A stretch of 64,000 nucleotides of DNA, taken from positions 8,998-72,997 of the forward strand of contig JBCBSZ010000019.1 of assembly GCA_039818945.1 (NCBI GenBank), written 5' to 3'. Of this stretch, positions 54,372 to 63,128 are shown piece after piece. Below the pieces are notes generated by a model that saw only the letters and a program-made list of their open reading frames with translations, had not been told where the DNA came from and ran no database searches. The DNA is from JBCBSZ01 sp039818945 (GTDB lineage Bacteria > Actinomycetota > Acidimicrobiia > Acidimicrobiales > Poriferisodalaceae). The position numbers and the translations under genes are program-made. Position 1 is the first letter of the stretch. Every line of letters starts with the position of its first letter.

Positions 54372-55421
54372 GTGCGCAGCCCCAAGGACTTCTTCCGTCC
54401 CCTCGCCGTCGGCGCCCCCGAGCCCGTCCGCGAGGTGCCCTTCCGGCCCAGTCGGATGATCCACTTCTTCCCGCCGTCGAGCGCCAAGATGGTCTCGAAG
54501 GTCCCGGAGATGGTCGGCACCGTCGATGTCCTGCTCGCCAACCTCGAGGACGGCGTGCCGGCCGACGAGAAGGAGGCCGCCCGGGCGGGCCTGCTCGAGG
54601 TCGGCCGGACCGTCGACTTCGGCGACACCCAGCTCTGGACCCGGGTGAACAGCCTCGACTCGCCGTGGGGCCTCGACGACCTCGTCGCCGCGGTGACCGA
54701 GGTCGGCGACCGGCTCGACGTCGTCATGATCCCGAAGGTCGAGGGGCCCGAGGACATCCACTACGTCGATCGCCTCCTCGCCCAGCTGGAGGCGAAGGCC
54801 GGCCTCGACCGGCCGATCCTCGTCCACGCCATCCTCGAGACCGCCCGAGGCGTGGCCAACGTCGAGGAGATCTGCCTCGCGTCCCCACGGATGCAGGGCC
54901 TCTCGCTCGGCCCCGCCGACCTCGCCGCCAACCGGCGCATGAAGACCACCCGGGTCGGCGGCGGCCACCCCGACTACCTGGTTCGCAACGATCCCGACGC
55001 GGACGACCCCGAGGCGCCGCGGGCGACCTACCAGCAGGATCTGTGGCACTACACGATCGCCCGGATGGTCGACGCCTGCGTGATGGCCGGGATCCTGCCG
55101 TACTACGGCCCCTTCGGCGACATCGCCGACACGACCGCCTGCGAGGACCAGTTCCGCAACGCCTATCTGCTCGGCTGCGTCGGCGCATGGAGCCTGCACC
55201 CGGCGCAGATCCCGATCGCCAAGCGGGTCTTCTCGCCCCGGCCTGCCGACGTCGCCTCGGCCCAGCGGGTGATCGACGCCATGGGCGACGGTACGGGGGC
55301 GATCATGCTCGACGGGAAGATGGAGGACGACGCCTCGGTGAAGCAGTGCCGGGTCGTCGTCGAGCTGGCCCGTCAGCTCGCCGCCCGCGACCCCGAGCTC
55401 GCCGACGCCTACGGGATGTGA
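54372..55421 (+). CDS. HpcH/HpaI-family lyase, malyl-CoA/beta-methylmalyl-CoA lyase-like
   Basis: 349 residues from GTG 54372. TIM-barrel CitE-like motifs: MIHFFPPSSAKM, LLANLEDGVP (metal Glu/Asp), IPKVEGPEDI, HAILETARGVANVEEI (metal Glu) and LSLGPADLAANRRMKTTRVGG, which resembles Mcl1-type lyases. Likely reaction: reversible condensation or cleavage between acetyl- or propionyl-CoA and glyoxylate. An adjacent CitE paralogue (55429) and a serine/alanine-glyoxylate-type aminotransferase further on (61100) fit glyoxylate metabolism. Exact substrate not determined. Confidence 0.8.
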   Translation: MRSPKDFFRPLAVGAPEPVREVPFRPSRMIHFFPPSSAKMVSKVPEMVGTVDVLLANLEDGVPADEKEAARAGLLEVGRTVDFGDTQLWTRVNSLDSPWGLDDLVAAVTEVGDRLDVVMIPKVEGPEDIHYVDRLLAQLEAKAGLDRPILVHAILETARGVANVEEICLASPRMQGLSLGPADLAANRRMKTTRVGGGHPDYLVRNDPDADDPEAPRATYQQDLWHYTIARMVDACVMAGILPYYGPFGDIADTTACEDQFRNAYLLGCVGAWSLHPAQIPIAKRVFSPRPADVASAQRVIDAMGDGTGAIMLDGKMEDDASVKQCRVVVELARQLAARDPELADAYGM

Positions 55422-55428
55422 GGACCAG

Positions 55429-56298
55429 GTGACCGAGATGCGACCCCGCCGATCCGTGCTCTACATGCCGGCGGCCAACGAGCGAGCCCTCGAGAAGGCC
55501 AAGGGCCTCCCCGCGGACGCGCTGATCTTCGACCTCGAGGACGCGGTGGCTCCCGACGCCAAGGAGACCGCGCGGGCGCAGGCCTGCGCGGCCGCCGCCT
55601 CGGGTGAGTACGGCACCCGCGAGGTCACGATCCGCGCTAACGGTCTCGACACGCCGTGGGGCGCCGACGACCTCGCCGCCATCGCGTCGTCGGGCGCCGC
55701 CGCCGTCGTCGTGCCCAAGGTCGGCTCCATCGAGCAGGTGGACGAGGTGAGCAACCGCCTCGACGTCGCCGACGCGCCGGCCGAGATGATGATCTGGCCG
55801 ATGATCGAAACGCCCACGGCGATCTTCGATGCCAGGGAGATCGCCGCCCACCAGCGCGTCGCCGTGCTGGTCATGGGCACCAACGACCTCGCCAAGGAGC
55901 TGCGCGCTGCCCAGGTGCCGGGGCGTCACGCGCTCGTGCCCCACCTCGCCATCGCCCTGCTCGCCGCACGCGAGGCCGGCGTCGCCATCCTCGACGGCGT
56001 CTACAACGACGTGAAGAACGCCGACGGCTTCCGGGCCGAGTGCGTCCAGGGCGCCGAGCTGGGCTTCGACGGCAAGACCCTCATCCACCCCAGCCAGGTC
56101 GAGCCGGCCAACGACGTGTGGGCGCCCACCGCGGAGGAGATCGACCACGCCCGCCGGGTGATCGCCGCCTTCGACGAGGCCGTCGCCGACGGCCGGGGCG
56201 TGGTGACCGTCGACGGGCGCATGATCGAGAACCTCCACGTCGACGAGGCCCGCCGCACGCTGGCCGTCGTCGAGGCGATCGAGGCGCTCGGCGCCTGA
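55429..56298 (+). CDS. HpcH/HpaI (CitE-like) CoA lyase
   Basis: 289 residues from GTG 55429, 7 bases after the previous stop; an ATG at 55438 is an alternative. Motifs: RRSVLYMPAANERALEKA, LIFDLEDAVAPDAK (Glu/Asp), IRANGLDTPWG, VVVPKVGS, MIETPTAIFDAREIA, VLVMGTNDLAKEL and DGKTLIHPSQVEPAN. This is a CitE/(S)-citramalyl-CoA or malyl-CoA lyase-type protein. Only ~290 residues, so distinct from its longer neighbour; the two are probably successive or alternative lyases of one pathway. Confidence 0.85.
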   Translation: MTEMRPRRSVLYMPAANERALEKAKGLPADALIFDLEDAVAPDAKETARAQACAAAASGEYGTREVTIRANGLDTPWGADDLAAIASSGAAAVVVPKVGSIEQVDEVSNRLDVADAPAEMMIWPMIETPTAIFDAREIAAHQRVAVLVMGTNDLAKELRAAQVPGRHALVPHLAIALLAAREAGVAILDGVYNDVKNADGFRAECVQGAELGFDGKTLIHPSQVEPANDVWAPTAEEIDHARRVIAAFDEAVADGRGVVTVDGRMIENLHVDEARRTLAVVEAIEALGA

Positions 56299-56310
56299 CC
56301 CTGCGGCCGA

Positions 56311-56817
56311 TCAGGCCCGGTACCGGTCGGTGGTGGACACGTTCCACCGGTGGCCGAAGGGGTCGATCAGCCAGCCGGCGCGACCGCCGTAGGGCTGCGC
56401 GCTGACCGGGCGCTCCGCCGTCGCCCCACCGGCGACGGCCGCGGCGAACGTGGCGTCGGCGTCCGCCACCGAGACGACCAGCGACACCGGCGTGCCGCCG
56501 ATCGACGTCGGCGACCGTACGCCGATCTCGGGGAACTCGTCGGCCATGAGCAGCACCGAGTCGCCGATCGCGAGCTCGACGTGGCCGACCCGGCCGTCGT
56601 CCATCACCACGGGCTCCATGACGACCCGGGCGTCGAAGTGCGTCCCGTACCACTCGATCGCCGCAGCGGCGCCGTCGACGCAGAGGTAGGGCGTCACCGC
56701 GTGCAGCCCCACCGGCGCTGCGGGGCCGAAGAGCCGCGCCCGGAGGTCGGCGGCGAACTCCTGGCGGGGAGCGACGGGGACGTCGCGGCGCAGCAACACC
56801 TCGAACGGGTCAGTCAC
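56311..56817 (-). CDS. VOC-family PhnB-like protein
   Basis: 168 residues from GTG 56817, starting 8 bases inside the end of the sigma-factor gene. After a ~40-residue leader (RRDVPVAPRQEFAADLRARLFG) comes a PhnB-like VOC domain: VTPYLCVDGAAAAIEWYGTHFDARVV, VELAIGDSVLLMADE, SLVVSVADADATFAAAVAGGAT and GWLIDPFGHRWNVST. The leader resembles the C-terminal part of some ECF-linked proteins. Translational coupling suggests that it works with, or is regulated like, the sigma factor. Confidence 0.82.
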   Translation of the reverse strand: MTDPFEVLLRRDVPVAPRQEFAADLRARLFGPAAPVGLHAVTPYLCVDGAAAAIEWYGTHFDARVVMEPVVMDDGRVGHVELAIGDSVLLMADEFPEIGVRSPTSIGGTPVSLVVSVADADATFAAAVAGGATAERPVSAQPYGGRAGWLIDPFGHRWNVSTTDRYRA

Positions 56818-57325
56818 GATCGCCTCCCCGCGACTCGTACGTGCGGCGGAACGCCGCTCGCGCCCTCACGAGCAGCGCCTCGGTGGCGTGGACGGTGCGG
56901 TCGAGGTGGGTCGCCACCTCGGGCACGGGCAGGCCGTCGAGGTAGCGGAGCGTGAGCGCGCTCCGGTGGTGCGGCCCGAGCAGCGCCAGGACGTCGTTGG
57001 CCAACGTGGCGTCGAGCTGGACGTCCCACGGGTCGTCGACGAGCTCCGCTCCGGCCTCGAGCTGGTCCTGGCGCCGGCGGTCGCGCTCGAGCCGACGCCA
57101 GTGGTCGACGAGCTTGTTCCGGGCGACGGTCACCAGCCAGGCGACCGTGAGGTCGTCGACCCGATCCCGGCGCAGGGCGTCGACGGCGGCCAGGAACGTC
57201 TCCGCGGTCAGGTCCTCGGCCAGGGCGGCATCGCCACAGCGGGGGAGGAGGTAGCCGTACACCTGAGGCAGGGCGCGGTCGTAGAGGGCCTGCAGCTCAC
57301 CGAGCGGGTCGGGCGGTGCCTCCAC
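56810..57325 (-). CDS. ECF-type RNA polymerase sigma factor
   Basis: 171 residues from GTG 57325. Region 2: ALYDRALPQVYGYLLPRCGDAALAEDLTAETFLAAVDAL and VAWLVTVARNKLVDHWRR; region 4: LALLGPHHRSALTLRYLDGLPVPEVATHLDRTVHATEALLVRARAAFRRTY. No anti-sigma gene is adjacent; the co-transcribed partner is the PhnB-like VOC protein. Regulation unknown. The start was chosen at the last GTG before the family similarity begins. Confidence 0.88.
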   Translation of the reverse strand: MEAPPDPLGELQALYDRALPQVYGYLLPRCGDAALAEDLTAETFLAAVDALRRDRVDDLTVAWLVTVARNKLVDHWRRLERDRRRQDQLEAGAELVDDPWDVQLDATLANDVLALLGPHHRSALTLRYLDGLPVPEVATHLDRTVHATEALLVRARAAFRRTYESRGGDRD

Positions 57326-57383
57326 GTGCCCATCATCGTCCGGGGGGAGGGAACTCCGACGGGTTCGGTCAGAATCTCCGGTG

Positions 57384-58208
57384 ATGGAAGGCACGGCGCC
57401 GTGGTTGGACGAGCTCGACCTGCGGGTCGAGGCGCGTCCGGTGGAGATGGGCACGCGAGCGCTCGGCGACCGACCGTGGCTCGTCGTCGACGACCACCGG
57501 GACGCCGAGCTGGCCCTCAAGCGCGCGCTGCGCGCCGAGCACGGCGCTGAGGTCTTCGCCGCGCTCGACGGCAGCGAGGAGGCGTCGGCCGAGGTGCTCG
57601 CCCTCGTCCTCGACGCGGTCGGCGGCGACCCGGAACCCGACCTGCACCCGCTCGACGACGCCGGGCTGCGGGTGCAGGAGGACCTGTGCGTCGTGCAGCC
57701 CGTCGACGGCAGCTGGCAGCTCCGGGCTGCGAGCCTCCACTTCCCGTCGCGGTGGCGCCTCGCCGACAAGCTCGGCCGGTCGATCACCGAGGTCCACGGG
57801 CCGGTCGACAGGTACCGTGCCGCGCTCGCCGCTCGCGTCGACCGGCTGTTCGAACGCATCGGCGAGCGGCCGGTGCTGCGGCGCAACTGGTTCGTCCACC
57901 CCGACCCGCGGCTGTTCCAGCCGGATCGGCCGGTCGGCGGTGATCCGGTCGTCGCGGCCGATCGCGCGCTCGACGAGTTGCACGTCCGATCGGAGCGCCA
58001 GACGCTGCGGCGGCTGCCGGGATCCGGTGCGGTGCTCTTCACCATCCGGGTGCAGCAGGTGACGCTCGCCGAGCTCGTCGCCGATGCCGCTCGACGCGCT
58101 GCGCTGGTCCGGCTGCTCGACGAGGGCGACGCCGACGTGCTCTCGCACCGCGGCCTGGCCGCGCCGCAGGTCGCCGAGCTGCGGCGGGCGCTGGGGGCTG
58201 CGGCGTGA
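57384..58208 (+). CDS. DUF3445 (haem-dependent oxidative N-demethylase-like) protein
   Basis: 274 residues from ATG 57384 (a GTG at 57381 is adjacent). DUF3445 features: VQEDLCVVQPVDGSWQLRAASLHFPSRWRLADKLG, HGPVDRYRAALAARVDRLFERI, RRNWFVHPDPRLF and LPGSGAVLFTIRVQQVTL. The characterised family member is a haem-binding oxidative N-demethylase. The expected demethylase partner subunits are not adjacent. It overlaps the hydrolase-cyclase gene by 4 bases. Confidence 0.8.
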   Translation: MEGTAPWLDELDLRVEARPVEMGTRALGDRPWLVVDDHRDAELALKRALRAEHGAEVFAALDGSEEASAEVLALVLDAVGGDPEPDLHPLDDAGLRVQEDLCVVQPVDGSWQLRAASLHFPSRWRLADKLGRSITEVHGPVDRYRAALAARVDRLFERIGERPVLRRNWFVHPDPRLFQPDRPVGGDPVVAADRALDELHVRSERQTLRRLPGSGAVLFTIRVQQVTLAELVADAARRAALVRLLDEGDADVLSHRGLAAPQVAELRRALGAAA

Positions 58209-59542
58209 GCGCACCGTTGATCGAGTACGCCGAGTCCGACGGGCTGCGCATCGCCTACCAGGTGGTCGGCGACGGCCCCCTCGACCTCGTGCTCGTGACC
58301 GAGTGGGCGACGCCGCTGGAGGAGCGGTGGAACGTGCCGGCGATCGCCGGTCGCCTGGAGCGCCTGGCCTCCTTCTCCCGCGTGATCAGCTTCGACAAGC
58401 GGGGCATCGGGCTGTCGGACCGGGGCGGTGCGGACGACATGTTCACGCCCGAGGTGTGGGTCCGCGACCTGGTCGCCGTGATGGACGCCGCCGGGGCGGC
58501 TCGTCCGGTCCTGTTCGGCGCCCACGAGGGCGGACCGATCACCGTGCTGTGCGCAGCCAGCCTGCCCGAGCGGGTCGAGGCGCTCGTGCTCGCCAACACC
58601 GGACCCCGACTCCTGACCGACCACGACTACCCACACGGCTTCGAGCCCTCCCGGTGGCGGCCCGACCTCGACGGCATCCTGGCGCTGTGGCAGAGCGGCG
58701 CCGCCGGCGAGGAGCACATCGCCGTCGCCGCCACCGATCCGTGGTGGCGCGACTGGTACGGGCGCAGCCGCCGACAGCAGGCGAGCCCGGCCGCCGGCCT
58801 CCGCCTCATGGAGATGCTGGGCGGCATCGACGTCCGCCGGTTCGTGCCCGCGATCACGGCGCCGACGCTCATCGTGCACCGTCGGGACAATTCCTGGTGG
58901 CCCGTCGGCCATGCCGAGTGGATGGCCGAGGCCATCGAGGGAGCCGAGCTGGCGGTCCTCGACGGTCGGGACAACTACTGGTGGGCCGGCGACGCCGACG
59001 TGCTCGTCGACGCCGTCGAGCGGTTCCTGCTCGGCGAGCGCCGGTCGAGCCCGTCCCAGCGCGAGCTCGCCACGATCGTGTTCACCGACATCGTCGACTC
59101 GACGCAGCGGGCCTCGGACGCCGGCGATCGCGCCTGGCGGTCGGTGCTCGACGCGCACGACTCGACGACCCGGCGGGTGGTCGAACGCCACGGCGGCCGG
59201 GTGCTCAAGCAGCTCGGCGACGGCATGTTGCTCACCTTCGACGGCCCCGCCCGCGCCATCCGCGGCGTCCGCGCGGTGCAGGACGAGCTGGGGCAACTCG
59301 GGCTGCAGATCCGATCCGCCGTGCACACCGGCGAGGTCGAGCGCCGGTCCGACGACGACATCGGTGGGGTGGCCGTGCACCTCGCCGCACGGGTCATGGC
59401 GCTGGCCGACGCCGGCGAGATCCTCGTCACCGGCGTGGTGAAGGGCCTCGTCGCCGGGTCCGAGCTGCGCTTCGCCGACCGGGGCCGGCACCGCCTGAAG
59501 GGCATCGACGACGAGTGGGAGATCCACGCCGTCGTCGGCTGA
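58205..59542 (+). CDS. Alpha/beta hydrolase fused to a class III nucleotide cyclase
   Basis: 445 residues from GTG 58205. Residues ~10-280 are an alpha/beta hydrolase fold (FDKRGIGLSDRGG, LVLANTGPR, PTLIVHRRD), but the nucleophile elbow reads FGAHEGG, with His107 in place of the catalytic Ser. Residues ~290-445 are a class III cyclase: FTDIVDST (two metal Asp), KQLGDGMLLTFDGPARA and GVAVHLAARVMALADAGEILVTG. Such fusions are common in actinobacteria, where the hydrolase part is thought to sense a ligand. Loss of the Ser points to sensing rather than hydrolysis. cAMP as product is inferred. Confidence 0.85.
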   Translation: MSAPLIEYAESDGLRIAYQVVGDGPLDLVLVTEWATPLEERWNVPAIAGRLERLASFSRVISFDKRGIGLSDRGGADDMFTPEVWVRDLVAVMDAAGAARPVLFGAHEGGPITVLCAASLPERVEALVLANTGPRLLTDHDYPHGFEPSRWRPDLDGILALWQSGAAGEEHIAVAATDPWWRDWYGRSRRQQASPAAGLRLMEMLGGIDVRRFVPAITAPTLIVHRRDNSWWPVGHAEWMAEAIEGAELAVLDGRDNYWWAGDADVLVDAVERFLLGERRSSPSQRELATIVFTDIVDSTQRASDAGDRAWRSVLDAHDSTTRRVVERHGGRVLKQLGDGMLLTFDGPARAIRGVRAVQDELGQLGLQIRSAVHTGEVERRSDDDIGGVAVHLAARVMALADAGEILVTGVVKGLVAGSELRFADRGRHRLKGIDDEWEIHAVVG

Positions 59543-59591
59543 CGTCCCCGGCGCCGGCTCAACCCTCCGGTCGGCCTGCCGATGGGGCCTC

Positions 59592-60155
59592 ATGTCACGC
59601 ATCGCGCCTGCGGGCCTCGTCGCCGCCGCCGTCCTGCTCGGGAGCTGCTCGGTCCAGGTCGGCTCGGCCACGACCGAGAGCGGCGCCCACGTCGAGGCCG
59701 AGGAGCTGCTCCAGGCCCAGTACGACACGTACCTGCCCGGCGAGGGCGCCGAGGTCGACTGCTCGTTCGACACGGCGACCGACCAGGGCATCCCGATCAC
59801 CTGCGAGGCCGAGGTGTGGGGTGACACGACGGTCTACCGGGGGTTCGCCACGCCGCTGGGCATGGAGGTCTACCCGGTGGGCGAGACCGTCGTCTACGGC
59901 CGGGTCGTGGAGCCCTTCCTCGCTCCCGAGCTGCCGCCGGGTGTGACCGCGTCCTGCCCGGACTACGTGGTGGTGCCGGTGGGCGACGAGTACCGGTGCG
60001 CGATCGACGGCAGCGACGAGGTGGCTGAGGTCGTGATGGTCTTCGCCGATGCCGCGGGCACGCCGGCGTCCATCACGCCGATCGGACCGGACGGCGGGGA
60101 GGCCGACGTCGGCGGACCCGCTCCGGGCGACGACATCCCGGTCCTCACCGGTTGA
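59592..60155 (+). CDS. Lipoprotein with DUF4333-like domain
   Basis: 187 residues from ATG 59592. The lipoprotein signal ends in LLGSC (lipobox). Two DUF4333-like halves follow, each with a Cys pair: VDCSFDTATDQGIPITCEAEV and ASCPDYVVVPVGDEYRCAIDG. Extracytoplasmic; function unknown. Its TGA abuts the TGA of the convergent ROK gene (palindromic TGATCA at 60153-60158). Confidence 0.75.
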   Translation: MSRIAPAGLVAAAVLLGSCSVQVGSATTESGAHVEAEELLQAQYDTYLPGEGAEVDCSFDTATDQGIPITCEAEVWGDTTVYRGFATPLGMEVYPVGETVVYGRVVEPFLAPELPPGVTASCPDYVVVPVGDEYRCAIDGSDEVAEVVMVFADAAGTPASITPIGPDGGEADVGGPAPGDDIPVLTG

Positions 60156-61103
60156 TCACCTGGACGTCGCCGCCCGATCGCGGGCGAGGAGCGCCGCACC
60201 GATCGCACCGGCCCGCTCGCCGAGCTCGGCCGCCTCGATGCGGGGATGGGGGCGGTGGTCGGGTGAGAAGAGCAGCTCCACCGACCAGCGACGGATCGGC
60301 GTGAGGACCACGTCGGCGGCCTCGGCCAACCCGCCGCCGACGACGACGATCTCGGGGTCGAGCACGTTGACGAGGTTCACGATCCCGAGCGCCACCCAGC
60401 GGGCGTAGTCGTCGAGCACGGCGATGGCCCCGGTGTCGCCCCGCCGGGCTCCCTCGGTGACGTGCTCGCCCCGGACCGCCTCGGGGTCGCCGCCGGCCCG
60501 GCGCACGATGTCGGGGATCAGCTTGGCGGCCGCCGCCTCGCGGGCCAGGCGGGCCAGGCCGGAGCCCGACGCGTACCGCTCCCAGCAGCCCTTGCGCCCG
60601 CAGACGCAGCGCACGCCGTCGGCGTCGACGGTCATGTGGCCGATCTCGCCCGCGAACCCGTTGCCGCCCCGCTGCAGCTGGCCGCCGGCGACGAAGCCCC
60701 CGCCGATGCCGGTGCCCAGCCCGACGAACAGCAGGTCCTGCACGCCGCGGCCGGCCCCCATGAGCCACTCGCCGTAGCCGCCGCACGTGTTGTCGTTGTC
60801 GACCACCACGGGCACGCCGACCCGATCGCTGACCAGCGGGCCGAGCGGCAGCTCGCTGACGTCGACGAGGTTCGGGCCGGTGCGCAGCACGCCGTCCGGG
60901 GTCACCAGACCGGCGGCCCCGACGCCGACGGCCGAGGCGGGCGGGAGCGACTCGACGAGGCCGGCGACGGCGCGGACGAGCTCGGCTGCGCCGTGCGGGG
61001 TCGGCCGGCGCTCCATGGCGAGGATGTTGCCGTCGGCGTCGGTCTGGACGCCGAGGCACTTCGTGCCGCCGATGTCGACGCCGACGAAGCTGCCCTCGCT
61101 CAT
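60156..61103 (-). CDS. ROK-family sugar kinase (glucokinase-like)
   Basis: 315 residues from ATG 61103, overlapping the aminotransferase stop (ATGA). ATP-binding VGVDIGGTKCLGV at the N terminus, catalytic region VVVDNDNTCGGYGEW, GLGTGIGGGFV, the ROK zinc motif CVCGRKGCWERYASG, and VVVGGGLAEA. It phosphorylates glucose or a similar hexose or acts on N-acetylsugars. No HTH domain, so it is an enzyme and not a ROK repressor. Confidence 0.9.
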   Translation of the reverse strand: MSEGSFVGVDIGGTKCLGVQTDADGNILAMERRPTPHGAAELVRAVAGLVESLPPASAVGVGAAGLVTPDGVLRTGPNLVDVSELPLGPLVSDRVGVPVVVDNDNTCGGYGEWLMGAGRGVQDLLFVGLGTGIGGGFVAGGQLQRGGNGFAGEIGHMTVDADGVRCVCGRKGCWERYASGSGLARLAREAAAAKLIPDIVRRAGGDPEAVRGEHVTEGARRGDTGAIAVLDDYARWVALGIVNLVNVLDPEIVVVGGGLAEAADVVLTPIRRWSVELLFSPDHRPHPRIEAAELGERAGAIGAALLARDRAATSR

Positions 61104-62275
61104 GCGGCGGCGATCTCGGCGATGGCGGCCTCGATGCCCGACCGGTGCGGGATGCCCAGGGTGCGCATCGAGGCCTCGGTCGTGGCGAGGGTCCCCAGCA
61201 GCATCGGGGGGTTGAGGTGGCCCATGTGCCCGATGCGGAACCCGTCGCCGTCCATGCCGATGCTGAGTCCCAGGACGAGCCCGTGCTGGTCGAGCGCGTG
61301 GGCGCGGAGCTCGGTGGCGTCGACGTCGTTGGTCAGCACCGTGGTGACGGCATCGGAGCGATGCGCCGGGTCGAGGATGTTCAGCTCGAAGGGACCGCCG
61401 TCCGCCCAGCACCCCACGCAGGCCCGCACGGCTCGCGCCAGGACGTGGTGGCGACGCCACGCCGCCTCGAGGCCCTCCTCGTCCAGGAGCAGGTCGAGGG
61501 CCTCGCGCAGGGCGAAGAGGTGGTGGGTCGGCGGCGTCCCGCCGAACTGGAGGTAGTAGATGTCGCTGCGGCAGCGCAGGTCCCAGTCCCAGTGGCTCGG
61601 GACGCGGTCGAGGCGCTCACGCGCCTCCCAGGCGCGAGGTCCGACGAAGTTGAACGAGATGCCGGGCGGCGTCATCAGGCCCTTCTGGCAGGCGGCGACC
61701 GTGACGTCGACGCCCCACGCGTCCATCTCGTACGGCACCGAGCCGAGCGAGGCGATGCAGTCGACCATGTACAGCGCCGGGTGGCCGCTGGCCCGGATCG
61801 CCTGCCCGATCGCCTCGATGTCGTTCCAGACCGAGGAGGCGGTGTCGATCTGGACGACCAACACGGCGGCGATGGTGTGCGAGGTGTCCTCGCGCAGTCG
61901 GGCCTCGACCGCGGCCGGGTCGACCGGATCGCGGAATCCGGCGTCGAGCGTCTGGACCTTGATGCCCATGGCCTCACCCATCCGCCCCCATCCCGCGGCG
62001 AAGGTGCCGGAGGCGAGCACGAGCACGGTGTCGCCGGGCGAGAGGGTGTTGGCCAGGGCGACCTCCCAGGCGCCGTGCCCGTTGGCGACGTAGATCGCCG
62101 AGTCGCCCTCGGTCCGGGCGACCCGCTTGAGGTCACGGTGCAGCGTCCCGGTCAGCTCGACGATCTCACCCTCGTAGATGTTGGGCGCCGGCCGCTGCAT
62201 CGCCTGGAGCACACGGTCGGGGAAGACCGACGGTCCGGGGATCGAGAGGGCCTCCCGGCCGAAACGCAACGTCAC
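61100..62275 (-). CDS. Class V aminotransferase (alanine/serine-glyoxylate type)
   Basis: 391 residues from GTG 62275, with AGGAGG on the minus strand (62281-62286) 5 bases upstream. PLP-binding Lys198 lies in AACQKGLMTPPG. Other motifs: PGPSVFPDRVLQAM, ANGHGAWEVALANTLSPGD and LFALREALDLLLDEEG. Homologues transfer amino groups from Ala or Ser to glyoxylate. It may link with the HpcH/CitE lyases at 54372-56298, which can generate or consume glyoxylate; that link is inference. Confidence 0.87.
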   Translation of the reverse strand: MTLRFGREALSIPGPSVFPDRVLQAMQRPAPNIYEGEIVELTGTLHRDLKRVARTEGDSAIYVANGHGAWEVALANTLSPGDTVLVLASGTFAAGWGRMGEAMGIKVQTLDAGFRDPVDPAAVEARLREDTSHTIAAVLVVQIDTASSVWNDIEAIGQAIRASGHPALYMVDCIASLGSVPYEMDAWGVDVTVAACQKGLMTPPGISFNFVGPRAWEARERLDRVPSHWDWDLRCRSDIYYLQFGGTPPTHHLFALREALDLLLDEEGLEAAWRRHHVLARAVRACVGCWADGGPFELNILDPAHRSDAVTTVLTNDVDATELRAHALDQHGLVLGLSIGMDGDGFRIGHMGHLNPPMLLGTLATTEASMRTLGIPHRSGIEAAIAEIAAA

Positions 62276-62301
62276 CTGGGCCTCCTGTGCGTGGGACGAC
62301 G

Positions 62302-62307
62302 TACGGT
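62302..62307 (+). promoter_or_regulatory. -10 box (TACGGT) of the double SnoaL gene
   Basis: TACGGT ends 7 bases before the ATG at 62315, in the 39-base gap to the divergent aminotransferase. Confidence 0.5.
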
Positions 62308-62314
62308 ACTCGCC

Positions 62315-63124
62315 ATGTCGGGACCAGCCGCCGCCACCATCGCCCGCTTCGGCGCCGTCGAGGACGACCAGCGCTACACCCGCCTGGTCGAGCTCTTCGC
62401 CGACGACGCCGTGTACTACGACCCGTTCTTCGGACCGCAGCGGGGCAGGGACACCATCCACGAGTTCATGACCCACATGGAGGAGGTCGTGCCGGGATCG
62501 GGCGCCCGCTTCGACTCGTGGGAGTCGTTCGGCGACGTCGACTGCGGCTTCGCCCGGTGGGACATGGTCGCCCCGAACGCCGAGGGCGTCGAGGTCGCCG
62601 TCCCCGGCCAGAGCCTCTACCGCCTCCGCGATGGTCTGGTGACGCGGGTCGTCGACTACGTTGACCCGAGGGCCTACCGGGAGCTCCGGGGGCCGGGGGC
62701 TCCTGCGCCGAACTTCGTCGATGCCGCTGGAGCGCTGCGCGACGAGTCGGCGGGCGGTGGTCCGGCGCTCGATCTGGTCCACCGCTTCTGGGAGCTGCAG
62801 GACGGCGGCCGGTACACCGAGCTCGTCGACCTGTTCGCGGACGACGCCGTGTTCTTCGACGTGAACATCGGTGAGATGGTCGGACGCGATGCGATCGCGG
62901 CGTTCATGGCCCGGATGGAAGCGGAGCTGCCCGGCCGGGGCATCAGCTTCGAGCTGGTCGACGCCGCGGGCGACGAGACCGTGGCGTGGAGCCAGTGGAC
63001 TTGCCGGTACGGGAATGGCGCGGAGCTGCCCGGTTGGACGTTGCACACCGTGCGGGACGGACGCTTCACCCTGGACGCGGACTACTTCGACACCGTCCTC
63101 GCCGACGAGCTCCGGGGCGGCTGA
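62315..63124 (+). CDS. Tandem SnoaL-like (NTF2-fold) protein
   Basis: 269 residues from ATG 62315. Two SnoaL/NTF2-like halves are recognisable: YTRLVELFADDAVYYDPFFG and, about 140 residues later, YTELVDLFADDAVFFDVNIG, each followed by GRDxIxxFMxxMExxxPG. The halves are joined by a Pro/Ala-rich linker. The duplication is intragenic. NTF2-fold proteins include isomerases, hydrolases and ligand-binding modules; function unknown. Confidence 0.8.
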   Translation: MSGPAAATIARFGAVEDDQRYTRLVELFADDAVYYDPFFGPQRGRDTIHEFMTHMEEVVPGSGARFDSWESFGDVDCGFARWDMVAPNAEGVEVAVPGQSLYRLRDGLVTRVVDYVDPRAYRELRGPGAPAPNFVDAAGALRDESAGGGPALDLVHRFWELQDGGRYTELVDLFADDAVFFDVNIGEMVGRDAIAAFMARMEAELPGRGISFELVDAAGDETVAWSQWTCRYGNGAELPGWTLHTVRDGRFTLDADYFDTVLADELRGG

Positions 63125-63128
63125 TGTC

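Noticed and set aside
52400..54757. 785-codon open frame on the minus strand
   Set aside because: It runs antisense to the response regulator and histidine kinase, lacks family motifs and is a product of high GC at third positions.
56810..59827. 1005-codon minus-strand frame
   Set aside because: Only its last 171 codons (the ECF sigma factor) have family similarity; the rest is antisense to DUF3445 and the hydrolase-cyclase gene.
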